Assembly: GCF_001881565.1 (NCBI RefSeq)
Contig: NZ_MPDJ01000003.1
Location: 488,270-552,269 of the forward strand
DNA length: 64,000 nt
Reading direction: 5' to 3'
DNA from: Eisenbergiella tayi
Lineage (GTDB): Bacteria; Bacillota; Clostridia; Lachnospirales; Lachnospiraceae
Shown: positions 36,970 to 43,907 of the stretch, in pieces
How the letters are laid out: every line of letters begins with the position of its first letter
Numbering within the stretch: the stretch's first letter is position 1
The notes under the pieces: generated by a model
Seen by the model: the letters and a program-made list of their open reading frames with translations, nothing else
Database searches by the model: none
What the model was told of the DNA's origin: nothing
Program-made: the position numbers and the translations under genes

Positions 36970-37438
36970 GAAAAATAAAGCCGCCGCCCTCAAATACAAC
37001 ATGGAAGAGGATACGGCCCCGGTGGTCATAGCCTCCGGTTACGGCCCCATGGCCGAAAAAATCATAGATATTGCCGAGCAGAAAGGCATTCCTGTTTTTA
37101 AAGATGACAGCGCCGCCTCTCTTTTGTGCATGCTGGACGTGGGAACCAACATACCGGTGGAGCTGTACGAGGTGATAGCGGCTATTTATGGAAAACTGAT
37201 GGAAGCTTCTGCCAGAACCCATGGGAATTCTCCGGCTGTGGGAAAAACTCCGGCAGCAGGAAAAGTTCCAACCGCAGGAAAATCACCAACCGCAGGAAAA
37301 ACATCCGCTTCCGCAGAATATAAGACCCAAAATACGGAAGCCGGCCCGGAAAAAAGAACGGCACGCCCCTCTCTCAGGGACGGACTCGTATCTGCCGGGA
37401 AAAAAGAAACGGAGAAAGACAGCACAGAAACTAAGTGA
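36956..37438 (+). CDS. FlhB C-domain-like protein (YlqH/FlhX type), copy 2, with repeat tail
   Basis: 160 residues. The first 90 residues match FlhB's cytoplasmic part from just after the cleavage site: KAAALKYNMEEDTAPVVIAS, AEKIIDIAEQKGIPVFKDD, NIPVELYEVIAAIYGKLME. The NPTH motif is absent. The tail has four imperfect hexapeptide repeats (SPAVGK, TPAAGK, VPTAGK, SPTAGK) not present in copy 1. Coupled to the FliK-like gene by a 14-base overlap, then 14 bases to the PilZ gene. Confidence 0.75.
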   Translation: MSKFKKNKAAALKYNMEEDTAPVVIASGYGPMAEKIIDIAEQKGIPVFKDDSAASLLCMLDVGTNIPVELYEVIAAIYGKLMEASARTHGNSPAVGKTPAAGKVPTAGKSPTAGKTSASAEYKTQNTEAGPEKRTARPSLRDGLVSAGKKETEKDSTETK

Positions 37439-37452
37439 GGGGAAACAACAGC

Positions 37453-38091
37453 ATGATTGATCTGTCGGAAGGATATATAGGCTCTTCCTGTGTGGTGAAA
37501 GCCAAGAACAACGATTTGTTGATGATGGGTACCCTGCACAGGATTAAGACCAGCTTTATAGATATCAGCAGTACCAGGAATGAACTTCCTGTAATAAGCT
37601 ATAACCTCTTTGTCAAGGTGGAAGTCTACAATGCACGGCTGGGATTCCGCGTGCTTATAGGCAGAGTCTATATTTCCAATCAGGAATTGATTCGGATTAT
37701 AGACTTAAACGAAGCTACTAACGATGAACGCCGCGAATATTTCCGAATCAGTACGAGACGTGACGGCATTATCTTTAACCTCACCCACCAGCAGCCGGAC
37801 GGCACAATAAAAGAATACCAGGATTTCAAGGTTTCCCTCGTGGATATCAGCCTGGGCGGCCTGATGTTCAGGACAAAGGAAGTGCTGGGAGTGGGAGAAA
37901 CCTTCAGCATTGTAATCCCCGCCATGAAAGAAAACATGCTCTATGAATGCACCATCCGCAGAAGTGTGGAGAAACCGGAAAACTACATCGGTTACGGCTG
38001 TGAATTCAGTGAGATGACCAATCTGCAGGAGGATATCCTCTACCGCTATATCTTACGGTGCCAGAACGAACAGCTTAAAAGAATACGTTGA
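37453..38091 (+). CDS. PilZ-domain flagellar brake-like protein, copy 2
   Basis: 212 residues. An N-terminal YcgR-type domain (to about residue 90, ending VYISNQELIRIIDLN) is followed by a PilZ domain with both cyclic di-GMP motifs: RxxxR in ERREYFRIS and DxSxxG in LVDISLGGLMF. GAGGGG at 37437-37442 sets the start at 37453; a GTG at 37435 sits on the preceding stop and lacks a ribosome site. YcgR-type proteins bind the motor when cyclic di-GMP is high. Its counterpart at 13616-14242 has an altered first motif. Confidence 0.85.
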   Translation: MIDLSEGYIGSSCVVKAKNNDLLMMGTLHRIKTSFIDISSTRNELPVISYNLFVKVEVYNARLGFRVLIGRVYISNQELIRIIDLNEATNDERREYFRISTRRDGIIFNLTHQQPDGTIKEYQDFKVSLVDISLGGLMFRTKEVLGVGETFSIVIPAMKENMLYECTIRRSVEKPENYIGYGCEFSEMTNLQEDILYRYILRCQNEQLKRIR

Positions 38092-38127
38092 TCAGAAAGG
38101 AAAAACTGATCAGGAAGGGAAAGAAAC

Positions 38128-38979
38128 GTGAGCAGGAAAAAGCCGGAAGACCGGAGAGTGGTCAGGACCAGAAGGACGGTGATTTATACCTTCCTTCTGA
38201 TCCTGATTTTTATGTATATATCCGCCCATGCCCAGCTGGAAGAAGAGCGGGCGCAGGCACTGCAGGCGGAGACGTTGGAAACGGGAAACGCTGCGCAGGC
38301 CGGGCTTGCTGCCGGGCAGGAAGAAAACGGAGAACAGGTGATGGAGCAGGAGAAGGGAGACGGGAAAGCGGAAGGTCAGGAAGGATTGATACTTAATCCT
38401 GAAGATATGTGGTGCCTGATACTGACCAATGCCCAATATCCTATCCCGGAAGACTATCTGCCTGTTTTGAAGGAGGTTCCCGGACAGGGGCAGTCCGTAG
38501 ACGAACGCATTTACGATCCGCTTATGGAGATGCTTTCGGATATGAAGGAGCAGGGATTGTCACCTGTTGTCTGTTCCGGCTACCGGACTCTGGATAAGCA
38601 GGAAATGCTGTTTAACCGGAAGGTTTCCGCCTATGTGAAACAGGGCTATTCCATGGAAGAAGCCAATCAGATGGCCCGCAGGTTGCTTTCTATTCCAGGA
38701 TCCGGTGAACATTGCCTCGGCCTGGCTGTGGATATTTACTGTGAATCCTATCAGAAGCTGGAAGCCGGTTTTGCTGATACCAAAGAGGGAAAATGGCTGC
38801 GTGAGAATTGCTGGGATTATGGGTTTATCCTGCGTTATGACCAGGGGAAAGAAGAACTGACCGGGATTGATTATGAACCCTGGCATTTCAGATATGTGGG
38901 GAAAGCGGCTGCCCAGTATCTGAAGGAGACAGGGATGTGCTTGGAGGAATTTTATATTGAAGAAAGCCTGTATGGGTGA
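38128..38979 (+). CDS. Membrane-anchored D-alanyl-D-alanine carboxypeptidase, VanY/M15B type
   Basis: 283 residues from a GTG. An N-terminal transmembrane helix (VIYTFLLILIFMYISAHA) is followed by an Ala/Gln/Glu-rich linker and a VanY-type catalytic domain (about residues 130-283). Zinc-site residues are all there: GSGEHCLGLAVDIY supplies His and Asp, and EPWHFRYVG the second His; GYRTLDKQEMLF is the usual first motif. It trims the peptidoglycan stem peptide outside the membrane. It sits 36 bases after the PilZ gene and may belong to the same transcript. No FlgJ-like muramidase is present in the locus; whether this enzyme helps the rod cross the wall is inference. Confidence 0.85.
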   Translation: MSRKKPEDRRVVRTRRTVIYTFLLILIFMYISAHAQLEEERAQALQAETLETGNAAQAGLAAGQEENGEQVMEQEKGDGKAEGQEGLILNPEDMWCLILTNAQYPIPEDYLPVLKEVPGQGQSVDERIYDPLMEMLSDMKEQGLSPVVCSGYRTLDKQEMLFNRKVSAYVKQGYSMEEANQMARRLLSIPGSGEHCLGLAVDIYCESYQKLEAGFADTKEGKWLRENCWDYGFILRYDQGKEELTGIDYEPWHFRYVGKAAAQYLKETGMCLEEFYIEESLYG

Positions 38980-39017
38980 TGTGGTGAGTCGGGTACAACT
39001 GTGATTTGAAAAATAGG

Positions 39018-39328
39018 TATAATACTCAAACTTCGCACATGCCCTTGTCCCTTCCGGCCAGTGATTACGGTGCTGCTGCCCGGCTTGGATTCCCTTCCTT
39101 CCCTCTGCCGGCTATGCAGGGATCCTTGCAGGGGACGCTCTCGCTCGGATAAACACGCAGCGGTACTAAGGCCGCAAAGTACGCGGCCTAAGGACCGGCG
39201 AGTTTATACGCCCCTTACAGGAAACCCTGTATGGCCGGCAGAGGGAAGGAAGGGAATCCAAGCCGGGCAGCAGCACCGTAATCACTGGCCGGAAGGGACA
39301 AGGGCAAGTGCGAAGTTTGAGTATTATA
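39018..39328. repeat. Long inverted repeat, element 2 (arms 104 bases, 103-base centre)
   Basis: Left arm 39018-39121 and right arm 39225-39328 are reverse complements. TATAATACTC at the outer edge and most of the outer 90 bases pair with one mismatch; the inner 10-12 bases pair less well. The centre holds a smaller hairpin, AGGCCGC aaagtac GCGGCCT. No gene. It fills the space between the carboxypeptidase gene and the flagellin promoter. Its sequence is not the same as that of element 1. Confidence 0.85.
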
Positions 39329-39350
39329 TGTAAAATAGCACAAAATGAAA

Positions 39351-39377
39351 TTTACTTTTTGTGAAATATCACGATAA
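39351..39377 (+). promoter_or_regulatory. Candidate sigma-28 promoter of the flagellin gene
   Basis: TTTA at 39351-39354, 15 bases, CACGATAA at 39370-39377. The CGATAA core matches; the minus 35 box is weak. The inverted repeat ends 22 bases upstream. The predicted transcript would have a leader of about 150 bases. Confidence 0.55.
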
Positions 39378-39410
39378 AGAATAAAAAATTAGGTACGATC
39401 ACTTAGGTAG

Positions 39411-39530
39411 AACAGCAGGGACAGTAAGTTCCTCCTGTTTGGTGCCGGGCAAGGGCCCGTCCGGTACTGCTTAATAAAATAAAAATGAGGGAAAAGGATT
39501 TCCCGAAGAAATTATTACATGGAGGTAATA
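39411..39530 (+). promoter_or_regulatory. Structured flagellin leader with two CsrA-type GGA-loop hairpins
   Basis: Two ordinary hairpins come first: AACAG/CTGTT (39411-39439) and GTGCCGG/CCGGTAC (39442-39467). Then come two hairpins of the CsrA-target form. GGGAAA-AGGA-TTTCCC (39489-39504) has AGGA in the loop. TATTAC-ATGGAG-GTAATA (39513-39530) has the ribosome binding site GGAGG in loop and stem, so its folding or CsrA binding would block translation. This parallels the B. subtilis hag leader with its two CsrA sites. CsrA and FliW are encoded twice in the window. Confidence 0.7.
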
Positions 39531-39532
39531 GT

Positions 39533-41014
39533 ATGAGAATTCAACACAACATTATGGCATTAAATTCCCACAGACAGTTGGGAAACAACAACAGCGCAGT
39601 ATCCAAATCTTTGGAGAAGTTATCATCCGGCTACAGAATCAACCGCGCAGGTGATGATGCTGCAGGGCTGGCTATTTCCGAGAAGATGAGAGCTCAGATT
39701 AAAGGTTTGACCGCAGCTTCCGATAACTCCCAGGATGCTATTTCCTTAGTACAGACAGCTGAAGGCGGATTACAGGAAGTTCATTCCATGCTGAACCGTA
39801 TGCAGGAACTGGCTACCAAATCTTCCAATGGTACTTATACCGATGATGTTGATCGTAAGGCTCTGCAGGATGAAGTCAGTGCATTGAAGGATGAAATTAA
39901 CCGTATTGCTGATAGTACTAACTTTAATGGGATTAATCTTTTGGATGGGTCTATGGGTGTTGGCAAGGTCGGTGATACTGCAAATGTTTTGGCAGCAGCA
40001 GATAAAATTGTTGAAGGTGCTGAGTTTACCTTATCAGCTCCAACAGGGTATAAGGTAGTTATAAAAAATGGTACAGCAGAAAGTGCCGCATGGAATGATG
40101 GAACAAAGACAATTACCTTAACTATGAAGAACGGTGATACATATAATCAGGATAAGCTAAATAAGTTGATAAATGGACTTAGTGGACTTCCTGGTGAAGC
40201 TGTTGGCAAAATAAATCTAACAGTTGATAAAAATAGTTTTACGGCAGGTACAGGAACAGATACTCTTGCTACATTGGAAGCAAAAGAAGCAGCACAATCG
40301 CAAAAAGATGGAGCGACAGGTAAATTAACAGTAACTGCGATTAAAGCAGGAAAAGATTTTGATGGTAAAATTTTTAAGGCTACTGCTAATAATGCTAATG
40401 TACTTGGGGCAGTACAAGGTGCAGATGGTAATGTTACCGTTAATTTAGTTGGAAATCAAAAATATAGTGCTAGTGATATTAATAAAATGTTGGCTGATGC
40501 TGGTGCAAATATGCGTGTATCCTTTGAGGGTACAATGGATGGATCTTCTTTTGTAACTGAAGCAGGAGCAGGAGCAGGTTTAACATTAGCTGGTGGTGCC
40601 GGTTTAGCGGCTGGAGGCGGTATAGAACTTCAAATCGGAGATACTAATGATGCTTGGAATCAGTTAGAACTTTCTATAGACGATATGCATGTTTCCTCCT
40701 TAGGCATTGGTGATATAGATATTAGCACAAGGCCTGGAGCATCTGCTGCAATCAGTAAAATCAAAGACGCAATTAATCAGGTTTCCACTAGCCGCGGTAA
40801 ATTAGGTGCCATCCAGAATCGTCTGGAGCACACCATCAACAACCTTGGCGTAACAACCGAAAATATCACAGCGGCGGAATCCCGTATCCGTGACGTTGAT
40901 ATGGCAAAAGAGATGATGGAATTCACAAAGAACAGCGTTCTTATGCAGTCCGCACAGGCAATGCTGGCTCAGGCAAATCAGCAGCCTCAGTCCATCTTAC
41001 AGTTATTACAGTAA
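39533..41014 (+). CDS. fliC: Flagellin
   Basis: 493 residues. Filament subunit exported by the flagellar route. Conserved N-terminal D0/D1: MRIQHNIMALNSHRQLGNNN and SSGYRINRAGDDAAGLAISE; conserved C-terminus: EHTINNLGVTTENITAAESR and SAQAMLAQANQQPQSILQLL. The middle (about residues 140-385) is a hypervariable outer domain that is visibly more AT-rich than the ends (39960-40690). A start at 39485 would make an extra MREKDFPKK segment without a ribosome site; the ATG at 39533 follows GGAGG. The only flagellin in the window. Confidence 0.95.
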   Translation: MRIQHNIMALNSHRQLGNNNSAVSKSLEKLSSGYRINRAGDDAAGLAISEKMRAQIKGLTAASDNSQDAISLVQTAEGGLQEVHSMLNRMQELATKSSNGTYTDDVDRKALQDEVSALKDEINRIADSTNFNGINLLDGSMGVGKVGDTANVLAAADKIVEGAEFTLSAPTGYKVVIKNGTAESAAWNDGTKTITLTMKNGDTYNQDKLNKLINGLSGLPGEAVGKINLTVDKNSFTAGTGTDTLATLEAKEAAQSQKDGATGKLTVTAIKAGKDFDGKIFKATANNANVLGAVQGADGNVTVNLVGNQKYSASDINKMLADAGANMRVSFEGTMDGSSFVTEAGAGAGLTLAGGAGLAAGGGIELQIGDTNDAWNQLELSIDDMHVSSLGIGDIDISTRPGASAAISKIKDAINQVSTSRGKLGAIQNRLEHTINNLGVTTENITAAESRIRDVDMAKEMMEFTKNSVLMQSAQAMLAQANQQPQSILQLLQ

Positions 41015-41031
41015 TTCTTATAAACAAATGG

Positions 41032-41073
41032 GAAGGCCGCAGACTCCTTCGGGAGCGCGGCCTTCTTTTTTAT
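41032..41073 (+). terminator. Intrinsic terminator after flagellin
   Basis: Stem GAAGGCCGC / GCGGCCTTC with an inner CTCC-TTCG-GGAG stem, then a T-run. The stem is strong and ends the flagellin transcript. Confidence 0.9.
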
Positions 41074-41364
41074 TATGAAATAAATAATAAATCTTCATAT
41101 CATAGCTGCTTTTATGTTTATACTTTTTTAATGATTCAAAAGTAAGATCCTCATTTCATTTTTCGGAAAATTATGATATAAATAATTTATCTGGTTATCA
41201 GTTTCTTGTATTTTTCTCAGGCTGTATCAGCCATTTATTCATTTTTATTTTCTATTTTATATCCCAAAAGAATTGCTTTTTTGCTGGTATATCACTATAA
41301 TAATCCATATAAAGCACATATCTTTTGGATTAACCATCAATTCATAAGGAGGTATTGTGCTTAT
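41074..41364. other. AT-rich intergenic region before the rpn gene
   Basis: Almost 290 bases of AT-rich sequence. The reading frame of the next gene stays open through much of it, but without a ribosome site or family resemblance, so I do not count it as coding. A weak promoter may lie at about 41170-41190 (TATAAA in a TA-rich context). Nothing else seen. Confidence 0.4.
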
Positions 41365-42372
41365 ATGTCAAACGAGAAGGACGCGGTAATAAAGAAATTC
41401 CTGGAGAAGCCTGAGAATTTCAGTGATTTATTTAATGGCTCTCTCTTTCAGGGAAAGCAGGTGCTGAAGGCAGATATGCTGGGTGATCTGCCAGGAGAAT
41501 CTATGATTTCTTTCTCAGATAAAGAAGGAAAAAAGGTATCGGCCAGACGGTACCGTGACATAATCCGTAAAGCATCCGGCCGAACAACGTATGCAGTTTT
41601 CGCAGTGGAAGGGCAGGAAAAAACACATTATGCCATGCCGGTCAGGGAAATGGTTTATGATGCCTTGAATTATGCAACGCAGGTAAAAGAAATTTCCGAC
41701 ATGCACCGGAGAGATAAGGATTATCGTGACAGTTCGGAATTTTTGTCCGGTTTGCTGCGGGAAGACAGGCTTGCGCCGGTGATTACCATTTGCCTGTATT
41801 ATGGGACAGGGGAATGGGAAGGGCCGAGGGAGCTTTATGACCTTTTGGATATCCCGGAAGAATATGAAGATATGAAACCGTTTATGTCCAATTACAAAGT
41901 GAATCTGGTACAGCCAACCGATGTGGATCCGGAAAATTTCAGGACTGATTTAAAGCTTATTTTTTCTCTGCTGGCAATATCGTCAGATGGAATGGGTATG
42001 AGGAAATACATACAGGAACATTCGGAAGAGTTCAGTCATATTCCTTATGAAACATATGATTGTCTCAGAGAACTGCTTCACGTGGATAAGTGGTGGAAGG
42101 CAGAAAGTAAAAAAGAGAAAGGGGAAGTGGATATGTGCAGGGCATTGGAAGAAATTGCTGAGATGGCAAGGCAGGAAGGCCAGGAAAATGGAGAACAAAT
42201 GATGTTGATCAAGTTTGTCACAAAGAAACTTCTGAAAGGAAAACAGGAAGAAGAAATTGCTCTTGAATTGGATGAGGATAGAGATACCGTGACTCGGATT
42301 TGCCGGGCGGCCGCGAAGTTTGCACCGGAGTATGACAGTGAAGCAATATATCGTGAAATGAAAAAGTTATAA
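41365..42372 (+). CDS. Rpn family recombination-promoting nuclease/putative transposase
   Basis: 335 residues. The start at 41365 follows AAGGAGG by 12 bases; the open frame upstream is not used. The N-terminal PD-(D/E)XK nuclease core shows RYRDIIRKASG, YAVFAVEGQEKTHYAMPVRE and MVYDALNYATQ, the pattern of Rpn nucleases. A C-terminal helical part has EEEIALELDEDRDTVTRIC, resembling a helix-turn-helix. Rpn proteins cut DNA and stimulate recA-independent recombination; they are common in multiple copies in Lachnospiraceae and need not be linked to motility. It ends in its own terminator. Confidence 0.82.
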   Translation: MSNEKDAVIKKFLEKPENFSDLFNGSLFQGKQVLKADMLGDLPGESMISFSDKEGKKVSARRYRDIIRKASGRTTYAVFAVEGQEKTHYAMPVREMVYDALNYATQVKEISDMHRRDKDYRDSSEFLSGLLREDRLAPVITICLYYGTGEWEGPRELYDLLDIPEEYEDMKPFMSNYKVNLVQPTDVDPENFRTDLKLIFSLLAISSDGMGMRKYIQEHSEEFSHIPYETYDCLRELLHVDKWWKAESKKEKGEVDMCRALEEIAEMARQEGQENGEQMMLIKFVTKKLLKGKQEEEIALELDEDRDTVTRICRAAAKFAPEYDSEAIYREMKKL

Positions 42373-42394
42373 AATATGAGTCAGGAACTGAAGT

Positions 42395-42425
42395 GAGCCG
42401 CAGCTAATGCCGCGGCTCCTTTTTT
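42395..42425 (+). terminator. Intrinsic terminator after rpn
   Basis: Stem GAGCCGC / GCGGCTC, 10-base loop, then CCTTTTTT. Its sequence overlaps the 3' end of comFB on the opposite strand. Confidence 0.8.
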
Positions 42426-42865
42426 ACAACCAGGATTGCCTGAACAAGCGCTCCCGTTACTTCAGATGCATATTTTTCTTCCGCTTCTTTCTGCTTTTGT
42501 TCCCGGTTGCCTTCGATTACCGTATAGTGAGGGGCAAGGCGGTTTAAAGCAAGGGCGGCAATATCTTTTTTACATTTATCACACCGGCAGCAGTTAAAAC
42601 GCTGAATGGTGGAATCCAGTCGGGTAAGGACAAGCTCTTCCATCAGGTTCACAAGTACGGAATCCTTATTTTCCCGCATCTGTACAGGTGTGGTGAGGGA
42701 GCGGCGCAGTGCATCGGCCATACCTGCGGAAGTAGGGGAAGGGGCGCTGTCCATATTACTAACGGAGGTAGGTGCCTCTGTATGAACCGGCTGGGAACGG
42801 GTAGAGGAAGGCATGATTTTGCGGTACATGATTTCCTTGTCTATTTCAGCTTTGCTTTTAGCCAT
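42404..42865 (-). CDS. ComFB-domain protein
   Basis: 153 residues. The late competence protein ComFB domain fills the second half: NLMEELVLTRLD, then a cysteine cluster (FNCCRCDKCKKDIAALALNR) and LAPHYTVIEG. The N-terminal 60 residues are polar. From memory, ComFB proteins have recently been described as cyclic dinucleotide receptors that affect motility in B. subtilis; I cannot verify the details here. It starts two bases after the parA stop, with AAAGGGGG upstream, so the two are co-expressed. Confidence 0.75.
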   Translation of the reverse strand: MAKSKAEIDKEIMYRKIMPSSTRSQPVHTEAPTSVSNMDSAPSPTSAGMADALRRSLTTPVQMRENKDSVLVNLMEELVLTRLDSTIQRFNCCRCDKCKKDIAALALNRLAPHYTVIEGNREQKQKEAEEKYASEVTGALVQAILVVKKEPRH

Positions 42866-42867
42866 GC

Positions 42868-43629
42868 CTACAGCCCCCTTTCCTGAAGTTCATCCGTCAG
42901 CGTTTTATAATCCTGTACGGCATTACAGGAAGGGGCATAATCCAGTACGGACTGCTGGATGGACTGTGCTTCCCGCAGAGCTACGCTTTCCCTGATAAAA
43001 GTATCCAGAACAGGGATGGAAAAGTCCTGGGCGATCATATTCAAGGCTCCTTTGACTTCCCGGCTGAAACGGGTCTTGGGATTGTGTTTGGTGAGAAAAA
43101 CTCCCAGAATCTGCAGATCCGGGTTGCAGAAATTTTTCACCCTGGAAACGGTCTCCGAAAGCTGGGTGAGTCCCTGGAGGCTGAATATATCGGACATCAT
43201 GGGCACCAGGACAAAATCCGACGCAGTGAAAGCATTGACAGTCAGAATACCCAGGGCAGGAGGGGAATCGATAAAAATATAATCATAAACCTGCTGCAGC
43301 GGTTCCAGCGCCCTTCGCAGCAGATATTCCCTCTGCGTGCCGGTAAATTCCAGTTCGATGGAACTGAGCAGTATATTGGAAGGAATGATATCCACAAGCC
43401 CGGTTTTCTGAATGGCAAAACGGGGTTTGACTTCCTCCTTCAGAACTTCATAAATAGTCGCCGTGCCGTCGGTATCGGCCCCTGTGCTGAAACTCAGGTT
43501 TCCCTGGGGATCCAGGTCAACCGCAAGAACTTTATATCCTCTTTCCCGAAAAATGAGGGCGAGGGCGTTAGCAGTGGTAGTTTTTCCCACACCGCCTTTC
43601 TGGTTGGAAAGAACGATGGTTTTAGCCAT
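42868..43629 (-). CDS. ParA/Soj family ATPase
   Basis: 253 residues with the start MAKTIVLSNQKGGVGKTTTA: deviant Walker A (KGGVGKT) near residue 11-17, Walker A' (LAVDLDPQGNLS), and Walker B (DYIFIDSPPALG). A longer start lacks a ribosome site; the ATG at 43629 has CGGAGG 11 bases upstream. It is closer to Soj/ParA than to FlhG/MinD by the lack of a C-terminal amphipathic helix. No parB lies next to it; comFB follows. It could place chemoreceptor or flagellar structures, or partition DNA; not resolved. Confidence 0.85.
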   Translation of the reverse strand: MAKTIVLSNQKGGVGKTTTANALALIFRERGYKVLAVDLDPQGNLSFSTGADTDGTATIYEVLKEEVKPRFAIQKTGLVDIIPSNILLSSIELEFTGTQREYLLRRALEPLQQVYDYIFIDSPPALGILTVNAFTASDFVLVPMMSDIFSLQGLTQLSETVSRVKNFCNPDLQILGVFLTKHNPKTRFSREVKGALNMIAQDFSIPVLDTFIRESVALREAQSIQQSVLDYAPSCNAVQDYKTLTDELQERGL

Positions 43630-43679
43630 AAGTAAAGTAACCTCCGTGTGTTGCGGTAACAATTTATACATGGTTATCA

Positions 43680-43775
43680 TGCGGTTTTTCTCTGTGTACC
43701 TTGGGAGTCCGGAGGACAGGAAAAAGTGTCGGAGGAACCCCGAAAGCGTAGATGCAGAGAGAAAAACCGCACCTC
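43680..43775 (-). promoter_or_regulatory. Possible structured leader or inverted repeat upstream of parA
   Basis: TGCGGTTTTTCTCT at 43680 and AGAGAAAAACCGCA ending near 43773 pair as a 13-14 base stem enclosing about 65 bases with further GGA-rich pairing potential (GTCCGGAGGAC, TCGGAGGAACCCCGA). It is about 50 bases ahead of the parA start on the minus strand. It may be a cis-acting RNA or a simple hairpin; I do not recognise a riboswitch class. Confidence 0.35.
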
Positions 43776-43841
43776 AATCACATTATATTATAACAACAAA
43801 CAGCAGGGGAAACAACTATCCAAATTTTTTTGTAAAATAGC

Positions 43842-43868
43842 TAAAGATATACAACGGATGTACGACAA
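43842..43868 (+). promoter_or_regulatory. Candidate sigma-28 promoter of the flgM2 operon
   Basis: TAAA at 43842-43845, 15 bases, TACGACAA at 43861-43868 (five of eight bases of GCCGATAA). Weaker than the fapA1 and flgM1 promoters but with the right spacing and position, 39 bases before flgM2. Confidence 0.4.
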
Positions 43869-43907
43869 TACAGTTGACAGAGTAAATACCGGGAAAGGGT
43901 GCTGAAA

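Noticed and set aside
39018-39328. Invertible promoter controlling flagellin
   Set aside because: The sigma-28 promoter at 39351-39377 is outside the element, and the 103-base centre has no recognisable promoter.
39061-39333. Coding region within inverted repeat 2
   Set aside because: Open only because of the repeat; no ribosome site or family resemblance.
41206-41364. N-terminal extension of the Rpn protein
   Set aside because: The frame is open, but the residues are hydrophobic and unlike the family, and AAGGAGG sits before the ATG at 41365.
42868-43629. FlhG identity for the ParA-family protein
   Set aside because: The sequence has the Soj/ParA start and lacks the MinD-type C-terminal amphipathic helix and the link to flhF.
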